Source: Rariglobus sp041662485 (lineage in GTDB: Bacteria; Verrucomicrobiota; Verrucomicrobiia; Opitutales; Opitutaceae). From it: a stretch of 64,000 nucleotides of DNA. The position numbers and the translations under genes are program-made. Below the pieces are notes generated by a model. It ran no database searches, had not been told where the DNA came from, and saw only the letters and a list, made by a program, of their open reading frames with translations. The stretch is from contig JBAZSJ010000018.1 in assembly GCA_041662485.1 (NCBI GenBank), positions 30,526-94,525 on the forward strand, given 5' to 3'. Positions 15,563 to 24,317 of this stretch are shown here, one piece after another. How positions within the stretch are numbered: position 1 is the stretch's first letter; every line of letters begins with the position of its first letter.

Positions 15563-18500
15563 ATGAAACCGACTTCGCCCGCCGCCCCCCGCTTCGCAAC
15601 TCTCGACGCCAACGAGGCCGTCGCCTCCGTCGCCTACCGGCTCAACGAGCTCATCGCGATCTACCCCATCACGCCGTCCTCCGCCATGGCCGAGTCCTGC
15701 GACGAATGGGCCGCCGCCGGCAAGCCCAATCTCTGGGGCCAGACCCCTCGTGTCGTCCAGATGCAGTCCGAGGGCGGCGTCGCCGGCGCCATCCACGGCG
15801 GCCTGCTCGGCGGCGCGCTCACCACCACGTTCACCTGTTCGCAGGGGCTCCTGCTGATGATCCCCAACCTCTACAAGATCGCCGGCGAACTCCTCCCCCT
15901 CACCATCCACGTCAGCGCCCGCGCCCTCGCCGCCCAGGGGCTTTCCATCTTCGGCGACCACCAGGACGTCATGTCCTGCCGCGCCACCGGCTGCGCCCTG
16001 CTCTGCTCCAACAACGGCCAGGAAGCCCACGACTTCGCGCTCATCGCCCACGCCGCCAGCTACAAGGGCCACCTGCCGTTCATCCATTTCTTCGACGGCT
16101 TCCGCACGTCGCACGAGGTATCGAAGATCTCGATGCTCTCCAACGACGACCTGAGCGCCATCATCGACGAGAAAGCCATCGCCGCGTTCCGCGCCCGCGG
16201 CATGACCCCCGACAAACCCACCCTCCACGGCACCGCCCAGAATCCCGACGTCTATTTCCAGGGCCGCGAGTCGGTGAACCGCTTCTACACCTTCCTCCCC
16301 GGCACCGTGCAGGCGCTCATGCAGCGCTTCGGCGAACTCACCGGCCGCAAATACCACCTCTTCGACTACTACGGCCACCCCGAGGCCGAGCGCGTCGTCG
16401 TCGCCATGGGCAGCTCCGTGGACACCCTCCGCGAAACCGCCGAACACCTCAACGCCTCCGGCGAAAAGACCGGCGTCATCGCCGTGCGTCTCTTCCACCC
16501 CTTCCACGTGAAGGCGTTCCTCGCCGCCCTGCCCTCCACCGTGCAGGCCATCGCCGTCCTCGACCGCACCAAGGAGCCCGGCTCCATCGGCGAACCCCTT
16601 TTCCTCAACGTCCTCGCCGCGCTCTCCGAGGGTCGCTCGCCCCTCGCCGGCTCCGCCCGCGTCGTCGGCGGTCGCTACGGACTCGGCTCGAAGGAATTCA
16701 CCCCCGGCATGGCCAAGGCCGCCTTCGACAACATCTCCCGCTGGGAACCGATCAACCACTTCACCCTCGGCATCATCGACGACGTCACCGGCACGTCCAT
16801 CGGCTACGACGCCTCGCTCGACCTCGAGCCTTCCGACGTCCGCCGCTGCGTCTTCGTCGGCCTCGGCGCCGACGGCACCGTCGGCGCGAACAAAAATTCC
16901 ATCAAGATCATCGGCGAGCAGACCGACAACTACGCCCAGGGCTACTTCGTCTACGACTCCAAGAAATCCGGCTCCGTCACCACTTCTCATCTGCGTTTCG
17001 GCCCGCGCCCCATCCGCGCGCCCTACCTCATCACGCAGGCCGATTTCGTCGCGTGCAGCCAGTTCTCCTTCGTCGGCCAGCAAAACGTCCTCGGCTACGC
17101 CAAGCCCGGCGCGACCGTCCTCCTCAATTCCCCTCACTCCGCCGCCGACACCTGGGCCAAACTCCCCCGCGAATGGCAGGTCACGCTCATCGAGAAAAAA
17201 CTCCGCCTCTTCGTCATCGACGCCACCGCCGTCGCCCATACGAGCGGCATGGGCCGCCGCACGAACACCGTGTTGCAGACGTGCTTCTTCGCCCTCTCCG
17301 GCGTGCTCCCGCAGGACGAGGCCATCGCCCAGATCAAGAAGGCCATCGCCAAGACTTACGGCCGCAAGGGCGAGACCATCGTCAAGATGAACTACGCCGC
17401 CGTGGACGCCGCCCTCGCCGGCATGCAGGAGGTCGTCCTCCCCGCCGCGCCCGACACCGACGCCGTCGTCACCCTGCCCCCGGTTTATCCCGGCGCCTCC
17501 GCCTTCGTGCTGCAGGTCACCGCCCGCCTCCTCGCCAACGACGGCGACAACCTCCCCGTCAGCTCCATCCCCGTCGACGGCACCTGGCCCACCGGCACCA
17601 CCCGTTTCGAGAAACGCAACCTCGCCCTCGAAATCCCCGTCTGGGATTCCTCGATCTGCATCCAGTGCAACAAGTGCGTCCTCGTCTGCCCGCACGCCGC
17701 CATCCGCGCCAAGTTCTACGATCCCGCCGCCCTCGCCGGCGCGCCCGACACGTTCAAGTCCGTCGATTTCAAGGCCCGCGATTTCCCCGGCAGCAAATAC
17801 ACGCTCCAGGTCGCGCCCGAGGACTGCACCGGCTGCACGCTCTGCGTCCAGGTCTGCCCCGCCAAGGACAAGACCAACCCGCGCCACAAGGCCATCGACA
17901 TGGCCCCGCAGCCCGAACTCGTCGCCGCCGAACGCGCCAACTGGGACTTCTTCCTCGCGCTCCCCGAGCCCGACCGCACCCGCATCGACCTCTCCACGGT
18001 GAAGGGCACCCAGTTCCTCACGCCTCTCATCGAGTTCTCCGGCGCCTGCTCCGGCTGCGGCGAGACGCCCTACCTCAAGCTCCTCACCCAGCTCTACGGC
18101 GACCGCCTCATCATGGCCAACGCCACCGGCTGCTCCTCCATCTACGGCGGCAACCTCCCCACCACGCCCTACTGCTCCGACAAAAACGGACGCGGCCCGA
18201 CCTGGGCCAACTCCCTCTTCGAGGACAACGCCGAGTTCGGCCTCGGTCTGCGCCTCTCCGCCGACCAGCGCGCCCTCAACGCCCGCACCCTCCTCAAGCT
18301 CCTCGCCCCGCAGCTCGACACGGTCTTCGCCGACTCGATCCTCGACGCCCCGCAGCTCACCGAAGCGGAGATCGCCGCCCAGCGCGCCCGCGTCGCCACC
18401 CTCCGCGCGAAACTCGCCTCCCTCGGCACCCCCGACGCCGCGCGTCTCGACCTCATCGCCGACGACCTCGTCAACAAAACCGTCTGGATCATCGGCGGCG

Positions 18501-19153
18501 ACGGCTGGGCCTACGACATCGGCTACGGCGGTCTCGACCACGTCCTCGCCTCCGGCGCCAACGTCAAGATCCTCGTCCTCGACACCGAGGTCTACTCCAA
18601 CACCGGCGGACAGTCCTCCAAGTCCACCCCGATCGGCGCCGTCGCCAAGTTCGCCTCCGGCGGCAAGGGCACCGCGAAGAAGGACCTCGCCCTCATCGCC
18701 TCCCAATACGGCCACGTCTACGTCGCCAAGGTCTCCCTCGGCGCCAAGGACAGCCAGACCGTGCAGGCCTTCCGCGAAGCCGAGGCCTATCCCGGCCCCG
18801 CGCTCATCATCGCCTACTCGCACTGCATCGCCCACGGCTACAACCTCAGCCAGGGCCTCGACCAGCAGAAGCTCGCGGTCGACACCGGCTACTGGCCGCT
18901 CTTCCGCTACGACCCGCGCCTCGCCGCTCAGGGCCAGACGCCGTTCAAGCTCGATTCCGCCCCGCCCAAGACCGAGCTGTCCAAGTTCACCTCGGGCGAG
19001 ACCCGCTTCGGCATCCTGAAAAACATCAACCCCGCCCGCGCCGAGTCCCTCGCCGTCACGGCCCAGGAGCAGGTCAAGGCCCACTACGCCCTCTACCAGC
19101 AACTCGCCGCCCCGGCCCCGAAGAAAGAACCTTCGGCACCCTCGCCCGCCTGA
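15563..19153 (+). CDS. nifJ: Pyruvate:ferredoxin (flavodoxin) oxidoreductase
   Basis: A 1196-residue single-chain PFOR, which oxidises pyruvate to acetyl-CoA and CO2 and reduces ferredoxin or flavodoxin. The N-terminal domain has LIAIYPITPSSAMAE. Two 4Fe-4S motifs sit at Cys699 (CIQCNKCVLVCP) and Cys755 (CTGCTLCVQVCP). A third cluster ligand pair is near Cys829 (GACSGCGETPY). The thiamine-pyrophosphate region GGDGWAYDIGYGG begins near residue 978 and continues to EVYSNTGGQSSKSTP. Length matches NifJ (about 1170-1200). The open frame begins at 15512, but MKPTSPAAPRFATLD at 15563 is the natural opening. It implies anaerobic or microaerobic pyruvate metabolism. Confidence 0.95.
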   Translation: MKPTSPAAPRFATLDANEAVASVAYRLNELIAIYPITPSSAMAESCDEWAAAGKPNLWGQTPRVVQMQSEGGVAGAIHGGLLGGALTTTFTCSQGLLLMIPNLYKIAGELLPLTIHVSARALAAQGLSIFGDHQDVMSCRATGCALLCSNNGQEAHDFALIAHAASYKGHLPFIHFFDGFRTSHEVSKISMLSNDDLSAIIDEKAIAAFRARGMTPDKPTLHGTAQNPDVYFQGRESVNRFYTFLPGTVQALMQRFGELTGRKYHLFDYYGHPEAERVVVAMGSSVDTLRETAEHLNASGEKTGVIAVRLFHPFHVKAFLAALPSTVQAIAVLDRTKEPGSIGEPLFLNVLAALSEGRSPLAGSARVVGGRYGLGSKEFTPGMAKAAFDNISRWEPINHFTLGIIDDVTGTSIGYDASLDLEPSDVRRCVFVGLGADGTVGANKNSIKIIGEQTDNYAQGYFVYDSKKSGSVTTSHLRFGPRPIRAPYLITQADFVACSQFSFVGQQNVLGYAKPGATVLLNSPHSAADTWAKLPREWQVTLIEKKLRLFVIDATAVAHTSGMGRRTNTVLQTCFFALSGVLPQDEAIAQIKKAIAKTYGRKGETIVKMNYAAVDAALAGMQEVVLPAAPDTDAVVTLPPVYPGASAFVLQVTARLLANDGDNLPVSSIPVDGTWPTGTTRFEKRNLALEIPVWDSSICIQCNKCVLVCPHAAIRAKFYDPAALAGAPDTFKSVDFKARDFPGSKYTLQVAPEDCTGCTLCVQVCPAKDKTNPRHKAIDMAPQPELVAAERANWDFFLALPEPDRTRIDLSTVKGTQFLTPLIEFSGACSGCGETPYLKLLTQLYGDRLIMANATGCSSIYGGNLPTTPYCSDKNGRGPTWANSLFEDNAEFGLGLRLSADQRALNARTLLKLLAPQLDTVFADSILDAPQLTEAEIAAQRARVATLRAKLASLGTPDAARLDLIADDLVNKTVWIIGGDGWAYDIGYGGLDHVLASGANVKILVLDTEVYSNTGGQSSKSTPIGAVAKFASGGKGTAKKDLALIASQYGHVYVAKVSLGAKDSQTVQAFREAEAYPGPALIIAYSHCIAHGYNLSQGLDQQKLAVDTGYWPLFRYDPRLAAQGQTPFKLDSAPPKTELSKFTSGETRFGILKNINPARAESLAVTAQEQVKAHYALYQQLAAPAPKKEPSAPSPA

Positions 19154-19160
19154 CTCCGAC

Positions 19161-19245
19161 GTAGGGCCTCACCTCGCGTGAGGCCGCGCTCATCCCTGGC
19201 ACTCGCAACACCACCAACCCGGCTCGACACAAGGTCGAGCCCTAC
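19161..19245. repeat. GTAGGG...CCCTAC paired hairpin (REPIN-like)
   Basis: Two hairpins, GGGCCTCACCTCGCGTGAGG and GGCTCGACACAAGGTCGAGCC, face each other between terminal GTAGGG and CCCTAC. It sits between the PFOR gene and the next gene without interrupting either. Confidence 0.55.
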
Positions 19246-19248
19246 TCC

Positions 19249-20241
19249 ATGAACCTCTCCACCACCTACCTCGGCCTCAAGCTCCGCACCCCCGTGGTCA
19301 TCGGTGCGTCCCCCTTCTGCGACAACATCGCCCTGGCCGGCCGGCTTGAGGAAGCCGGCGCCTCCGCCATCGTCATGTGCTCGCTCTTCGAGGAGCAGAT
19401 CGACCTCGAGCAGCGCGCCCTCTTCCACCACCTCGAAACCCCCGCAGAGAGCAACCCCGAGGCCCAGTCCTATTTTCCCAAATACGAGGAATACCAGCTC
19501 ACCCCCGACACCTACGTCCGCAAGCTGGAGCGCCTCAAAAGCGCCCTCTCCATCCCCGTCATCGCCTCGCTCAACGGCCGCCATCCCGGCGGCTGGGTGG
19601 AATACTCCCGCCAGCTCGAATCCGCCGGCGCCGACGCCATCGAGCTCAACACCTACCAGCTCGCGACCGATCCCAACACCTCCGGCGACTACATCGAAAC
19701 CGACATCCTTGAGATCGTCCGCAGCGTCGTCGCCACCGTGAAGATTCCCGTCTCGGTGAAGCTCTCCCCCTTCCACACCTCGCTCGCGCAATTCGCCACC
19801 ACGCTGGACCAGCACGGCGCCTCCGGCCTCGTGCTCTTCAACCGTTTTTACCAGCCCGACTTCGACATCGAGACGCTGGAAGTCGTGCCCAAGCTGAAAC
19901 TTTCCAACTCCTCCGAGCTGCTCCTGCGCCTGCGCTGGCTGTCCATCCTGTCGCCCACCCTCAAGGGCTCGCTCGCATGCAGCGGCGGCGTGCACACCGC
20001 CGAGGATCTCGTCAAGGCCCTCCTCGCCGGCGCCAACGCCGTGCAGGTCGTCTCCCTCCCGCTCGAACACGGCCCCCGTTCCCTCGTCGCCCTCCTCGAC
20101 GGACTCACCGCCTGGATGAACGAGCACGAATACCGCAGCATCGACCAGATGCGCGGCGCGCTGAACATGAAACGCTGCCCCGACCCCGCCGCCCACGAGC
20201 GCGCCAACTACATCAAGACCCTTCACAGCTGGAAGGTGTGA
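19249..20241 (+). CDS. Dihydroorotate-dehydrogenase-like FMN protein
   Basis: A 330-residue TIM-barrel protein of the DHOD family. It opens MNLSTTYLGLKLRTPVVIGA, contains SALSIPVIASLNGRHPGGW, ADAIELNTYQLATDP, PVSVKLSPFHTSLAQFA and the phosphate-binding GSLACSGGVHTAEDLVKALL. The Asn-rich substrate motif of true PyrD enzymes is altered, so pyrimidine synthesis is not assured. Genes of this kind often neighbour pyruvate:ferredoxin oxidoreductase in other bacteria, and here it follows PFOR by 95 bp. A redox partner role is plausible inference. Its stop codon overlaps the left end of the repeat element at 20239. Confidence 0.83.
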   Translation: MNLSTTYLGLKLRTPVVIGASPFCDNIALAGRLEEAGASAIVMCSLFEEQIDLEQRALFHHLETPAESNPEAQSYFPKYEEYQLTPDTYVRKLERLKSALSIPVIASLNGRHPGGWVEYSRQLESAGADAIELNTYQLATDPNTSGDYIETDILEIVRSVVATVKIPVSVKLSPFHTSLAQFATTLDQHGASGLVLFNRFYQPDFDIETLEVVPKLKLSNSSELLLRLRWLSILSPTLKGSLACSGGVHTAEDLVKALLAGANAVQVVSLPLEHGPRSLVALLDGLTAWMNEHEYRSIDQMRGALNMKRCPDPAAHERANYIKTLHSWKV

Positions 20242-20371
20242 GAGGGGTGTCCAAAAAGCCGGATCGAGGGTAGGGCGGGACCGCTGGGCCCGCCGCAACT
20301 CACCCGTGGACTACGCTTGCCCAAACGGACGGTCCGGCGGTCCGTCCCTACCTTTTTAGACGCCCTCTGAG
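20239..20371. mobile_element. Small inverted-repeat element carrying a GTAG hairpin core
   Basis: Ends AGAGGGGTGTCCAAAAAG and CTTTTTAGACGCCCTCT form an imperfect terminal inverted repeat. Inside (20270-20351) is the same core as in the 140-bp MITE, GTAGGGCGGGACCGCTGGGC to GTCCGTCCCTAC. The ends differ from those of the MITE. It encodes nothing. Confidence 0.5.
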
Positions 20372-20378
20372 ACCTCCG

Positions 20379-20472
20379 CTTCGTTCTCTTTCTCGTAATC
20401 GTTCTCCCCGCTTTCATTTTGACTGACCTCCATCCGGACCGAGAACGAGTAAGAGAACGAAGAACGAGAAAG
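20379..20472. repeat. C/T-rich long inverted repeat
   Basis: CTTCGTTCTCTTTCTCG pairs with CGAGTAAGAGAACGAAG (one mismatch by eye), with further TTCTC/GAGAA pairing outside. It is related to the repeat after sufU at 2101-2156. Confidence 0.4.
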
Positions 20473-20542
20473 ATACCCATCCCGCTCCTCCCCCCCCAAC
20501 GCGGGGATTGTCCTTTGTTTTGTTTTTAGTTCACTCCTCGGC

Positions 20543-22381
20543 GTGCCCCTCACCACCGCCTCGAAACTCCGTCTGTTCTGGAGCCTGGCGAAGCCGTTTT
20601 GGACCTCCGAGGAAAAGTGGCCCGCGCTTATTCTTCTCGGCTCTGTCCTGACAACCACCGCGCTCCAAAACTGGATCGGCGTACGCCTGTCCTACTGGAA
20701 CCGCGATTTTTTCAACACCGTCCAGCGCGGCGACTACAGCTACTTCGTCCACCTCGGCGCGGTGATGATCGGGCTCATCTTCCTCTCGATCACCTTCTGG
20801 CTCGCCGAGGACTTTCTCTTCTCGACACTCAAGATCCGCTGGCGCCGCTGGCTCACCACGCGCTTCCTCGACAAATGGCTCGGCGACCGCGCCCACTACC
20901 TCGGCCAGCTCGACTCCGGCGGCGGCGACAATCCCGACCAGCGCATCAGCGAGGACATCCGCAGCTTCGTCTTCACCTCCCTCGATCTGTTCATGCAGAT
21001 CTTCTCCTCCGCGATCGGCTTCATCGCCTTCGTGGTCATCCTCTGGAATCTCTCCGAGGGCCCGCCCACTCCCCTCGGACGTCCGCCGCCCGTGGACATT
21101 TCCACCCACATCGCGTGGCTGGGCGCGACCTACCTCTGGATCTGGCACGCCTACGAAAACACCATGGCGTTCATCACCGCCATCCCTGGCCATCTCGTGT
21201 GGTTCTGCTTCCTCTACTCGTGGCTCGGCTCATGGCTCGTGAGCCGCGTCGGCCGCCCGATCATCGGCCTCTCCTACGAGCAGGAAAAACTCGAGGCCGA
21301 CTTCCGCTTCGGCCTCATGCGCCTCCGCGAAAACAGCGAGAGCACCGCCCTCATCGAGGGCGAACCCGCCGAACGCCGCACCCTCGGCGCCAGCTTCGGC
21401 CGCATCGTCGGCAACTTCAACGCCCGCCTCCTCCGCCAGATCCACTTGAACGCCTTCAAGGCCGTTTATTTCCGCCTGTCCGACACCGTTCCCCTCCTCC
21501 TCTCCGCCCCGCGCTTCTTCGCCGGCATCATCTCGCTCGGCCAGCTCACCCAGCTCACCGGCGCGTTCGGACGCGTGCAAAGCAGCCTCAATCTTTTCAT
21601 CAACAGCTTCGAGACCTTCGCCGGCTGGTGGGCCGTCACCCAGCGTCTCGACGGCTTCGTCCGCGGCATCGAACACTCCCGCGAATTGCGGGCCACCCAG
21701 AGCCGCATCTACGACACCGGCCTCACCGGCGACCGCCTCGAAGTGCAGGACCTCGCCCTCTTCCGCCCCGACGGACGCATGCTTCTCGCTCCGGTGACGT
21801 TCAGCCTCTCGCCCGGCGATTCCGTCCTCATCACCGGTCCCTCCGGCTGCGGCAAGAGCACGCTCCTCCGCGCCCTCGCCGGCCTCTGGCCCTACGAGCA
21901 GGGCATGGTGCATCTGCCCGATCCTTTCCGCTGCATGGTCATGCCGCAGAAACCCTATCTCCCCATCGGCACCCTGCGCGCCGCCGTGTGCTACCCAGAG
22001 CCCCCGGAAAACTTCACCGAAGAGGCCGTCCGCACCGCCCTCGCCTTGGCGCAAGCCCCGACCCTCGCCGCCCGCCTCGACGAGGAGGCCCACTGGTCGC
22101 AGACCCTCTCCGGCGGCGAACAGCAACGCGTGGCCCTGTCGCGCATCTTCCTGCACAAGCCGGCCTGGTTGTTCCTCGACGAGTCCACCTCCGCGATGGA
22201 CGAAACCTCCGAGCACGCGTTCTACCTGAGCCTCCGCGCGACCCTGCCCGACATCACCTACCTCACCATCGCGCACCGCAGCACCTTGAAGGCGTTTCAC
22301 GTCCGCAACTTCGCCATCGTCGCCCAGGAAGACGGCTCGCACCAGCTCACCGAGGTCAGCAACGCCATGGCCAACTGGTAG
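20543..22381 (+). CDS. SbmA/BacA-type ABC transporter, fused permease-ATPase
   Basis: A 612-residue half-transporter with an N-terminal membrane domain (about 1-390, starting ASKLRLFWSLAKPFW and with IGVRLSYWNRDFFNTVQ typical of the ABC_membrane_2/SbmA group) and a C-terminal ATPase. Walker A is GPSGCGKS at 432-439, signature LSGGEQQR at 522-529, and Walker B WLFLDES. Members include eukaryotic ABCD proteins, BacA and bacterial YddA-like proteins, which move very-long-chain acyl groups, peptides or cobalamin. The start is GTG at 20543. It stands alone between repeats, so the substrate is not indicated by context. Confidence 0.85.
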   Translation: MPLTTASKLRLFWSLAKPFWTSEEKWPALILLGSVLTTTALQNWIGVRLSYWNRDFFNTVQRGDYSYFVHLGAVMIGLIFLSITFWLAEDFLFSTLKIRWRRWLTTRFLDKWLGDRAHYLGQLDSGGGDNPDQRISEDIRSFVFTSLDLFMQIFSSAIGFIAFVVILWNLSEGPPTPLGRPPPVDISTHIAWLGATYLWIWHAYENTMAFITAIPGHLVWFCFLYSWLGSWLVSRVGRPIIGLSYEQEKLEADFRFGLMRLRENSESTALIEGEPAERRTLGASFGRIVGNFNARLLRQIHLNAFKAVYFRLSDTVPLLLSAPRFFAGIISLGQLTQLTGAFGRVQSSLNLFINSFETFAGWWAVTQRLDGFVRGIEHSRELRATQSRIYDTGLTGDRLEVQDLALFRPDGRMLLAPVTFSLSPGDSVLITGPSGCGKSTLLRALAGLWPYEQGMVHLPDPFRCMVMPQKPYLPIGTLRAAVCYPEPPENFTEEAVRTALALAQAPTLAARLDEEAHWSQTLSGGEQQRVALSRIFLHKPAWLFLDESTSAMDETSEHAFYLSLRATLPDITYLTIAHRSTLKAFHVRNFAIVAQEDGSHQLTEVSNAMANW

Positions 22382-22383
22382 GC

Positions 22384-22513
22384 AGACAAAGTAACCCAAT
22401 AGGTTACTTTGTCTCCGGCGGCATCAGCCGCCCCTCCGCTTAATCGTGGAGGCCATTGGCCGGAACTGCTCCCAGAGAATCGCCCCATTGGGCGATTCCA
22501 TTAGTGGTTAAAA
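22384..22513. repeat. Composite repeat: AAAGTAACC hairpin plus GGCGGCATCAGCCGCC module
   Basis: AGACAAAGTAACCCA and its complement TAGGTTACTTTGTCT form a near-perfect hairpin right after the ABC transporter stop, which could terminate transcription. It is followed by the second module described at 2215. The same two-part order recurs at 23465-23588. Confidence 0.65.
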
Positions 22514-22584
22514 ATTCCGGACTCCGATTTCTGAAGGTCACGCCCCAAGCGTAACTCGCCCCGCCCTGCGCACGTCCCCTGATC

Positions 22585-23472
22585 ATGCGCCTCACCCTGT
22601 TCCTCGCGCTCGCCCTCGCCACCTCAAGCCCCGCGCTTTTCGCCCAAGGTCTCCCGTCCGACGCCCGTCCGCTGCGCGACCTCGCCTACGTCGAAAACGG
22701 CCACGCCCGCCAGAAGCTCGACCTCTACCTTCCCGCCGCGACCAACTCCACCGCGACCCGCCCGCTCATAATCTGGATTCACGGCGGCGGCTGGAAAGCC
22801 GGCGACAAACGCCAGTGCCCCGCCACCCGCCTCGTGTCCGAAGGCTACGCCGTCGCCAGCCTCAACTACCGTCTCAGTCAGGACGCGGTCTTCCCCGCGC
22901 AACTCGAAGACTGCAAAACCGCCGTCCGCTGGCTCCGCGCCCACGCCGCCGAGTATCACCTCGATCCCAACCGCTTCGCCGCCTGGGGCAGCTCCGCCGG
23001 CGGCCACCTCGTCGCGCTCCTCGGCGTCACCGGCAAGACGCGCGAATTCGATGTCGGCGCCAACCTCAACGTCTCCAGCGCCGTCCAGTGCGTCGTCGAT
23101 TACTTCGGCCCGACCGACATGCTCACGATGGGCAGCATGTCCGGCCCGCGATCGCGCATCTCGCACGACGACCCCAACTCGCCGGAATCACGGCTCCTCG
23201 GCGGCCCGGTCCAGAAAAACCCCAGGCTCGCCCTCCGCGCCAGCCCCACGACCTACGTGCAGCCCGGCGCGGCGCCCTTCCTGATCGTCCACGGCGACGC
23301 CGACCCAACCGTGCCCATGGGCCAAAGCCAGTTGTTCGACGAAAAACTCCGCGCCGCCGGCAACGCGAGCACCCTGCACATCGTCAAAGGCGGCGGCCAC
23401 GGCCAACGTTTCGGCCCCGACGTCTTCCGCCTCACCGAAGACTTCCTCAAAAAACACCTGCAACCAAAGTAA
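22585..23472 (+). CDS. Secreted alpha/beta hydrolase (BD-FAE/carboxylesterase-like)
   Basis: A 295-residue protein with an N-terminal signal peptide (MRLTLFLALALATSSPALFAQ, cleavage near residue 21). The oxyanion motif is WIHGGGWKAGDK, the nucleophile is Ser137 in GSSAGG, the acid lies in HGDADPTVP, and the His in KGGGHGQRF. This is the arrangement of BD-FAE and related esterases, which deacylate polysaccharides or small esters. It is periplasmic or secreted. Its TAA stop lies inside the left arm of a repeated AAAGTAACC hairpin (23465-23489), so the last codons come from a repeat. A similar esterase is encoded at 55518. Confidence 0.82.
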   Translation: MRLTLFLALALATSSPALFAQGLPSDARPLRDLAYVENGHARQKLDLYLPAATNSTATRPLIIWIHGGGWKAGDKRQCPATRLVSEGYAVASLNYRLSQDAVFPAQLEDCKTAVRWLRAHAAEYHLDPNRFAAWGSSAGGHLVALLGVTGKTREFDVGANLNVSSAVQCVVDYFGPTDMLTMGSMSGPRSRISHDDPNSPESRLLGGPVQKNPRLALRASPTTYVQPGAAPFLIVHGDADPTVPMGQSQLFDEKLRAAGNASTLHIVKGGGHGQRFGPDVFRLTEDFLKKHLQPK

Positions 23473-23588
23473 CCCAATAGGTTACTTTGCTCCCGGCGGC
23501 ATCAGCCGCCCCTCCGCTGGATCGTGAAGGCCACGAGCACCGCTCGCCCCGCCACTGCGGGGTTGGGCGATTCCATTAGTGGTAAAAA
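23465..23588. repeat. Composite repeat overlapping a stop codon
   Basis: CAAAGTAACCCA/TAGGTTACTTTG hairpin at 23465-23489 followed by the GGCGGCATCAGCCGCC module and ending ATTCCATTAGTGGTAAAA. The hairpin supplies the TAA stop of the upstream esterase gene. Confidence 0.65.
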
Positions 23589-23603
23589 CTCGACCCCCGG
23601 TGC

Positions 23604-24317
23604 CTAAACTCCTCGCCAACTTGTCTTCGTTCGTTTCGCCAACAAGGCATCAAACCTCCTCCGGTGCAGTTCCCCGTCCAGCACATCGTAATGCTGAGGC
23701 ACGATGAAACGCGCATTCAGCCGTCTCGCCTTCTCAAGGCTGTCCGCGATGAGTTCTGGCGCGCTGTTCAAAATCGCCGGCGGCAGATGCACGTTGAAAA
23801 AATAACTCGCGAACAAATCCCCGCTGAACAGCAAATCACGCCGCGCGCTGTAAAAGCCGCAGTGCCCCGACGTATGCCCGGGAAGATGGACCACCCGCAG
23901 TCCGCCCCAGAAGGGCAACTCGTCTCCATCGTTCAAAAACCGATCTATCCGGACCGCACCACCCGCCCGCAAAAATCTCCGCCCGGCCCGCTCCAACCGG
24001 CCGCACCACCGATTGATGCCCGCATAGGGAAACACCCCGTCGATGTGCGCCTGCTCGGCCGGATGCGCATAAACCGGCGCACCGGTCCATTGCTTCGCCC
24101 AGACAAGATTGCCCGCATGGTCGAGATGTCCGTGCGTCAGCAAGATGGCCTTGACCGCCTCCGCCCGCAGCCCGAGCCGTCGCAGGCAACGACGGATTTG
24201 CCAAGGTTCCCCTACCAGACCCGTGTCGAGCAGCACCGCCTCGCCTCGCTCATCGACCAGCAAGTGACAGCAGCCCATCACGCCGCGAATCGTATATATT
24301 CCCTTGGGCGCGCTCAT
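23604..24317 (-). CDS. MBL-fold metallo-hydrolase
   Basis: A 237-residue metallo-beta-lactamase-fold enzyme. The metal-binding HxHxDH motif is ILLTHGHLDHAGN, with further ligands in HLPGHTSGHCGFY and LLFSGDLFASY, and a terminal IVPQHYD. It resembles glyoxalase-II-like or general hydrolases; the substrate is unknown. The ATG at 24317 overlaps the stop of the chromate-transporter gene (ATGA), so the two are cotranscribed and coupled. The open frame reaching to 24986 lies inside that gene and is not real. Confidence 0.82.
   Translation of the reverse strand: MSAPKGIYTIRGVMGCCHLLVDERGEAVLLDTGLVGEPWQIRRCLRRLGLRAEAVKAILLTHGHLDHAGNLVWAKQWTGAPVYAHPAEQAHIDGVFPYAGINRWCGRLERAGRRFLRAGGAVRIDRFLNDGDELPFWGGLRVVHLPGHTSGHCGFYSARRDLLFSGDLFASYFFNVHLPPAILNSAPELIADSLEKARRLNARFIVPQHYDVLDGELHRRRFDALLAKRTKTSWRGV

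Noticed and set aside
18608..18620. GGACAGTCC inside the PFOR coding sequence as a further LacI operator
   Set aside because: It lies in a conserved protein motif (NTGGQSSKS), lacks the TTGAC half, and is far from the regulated locus.
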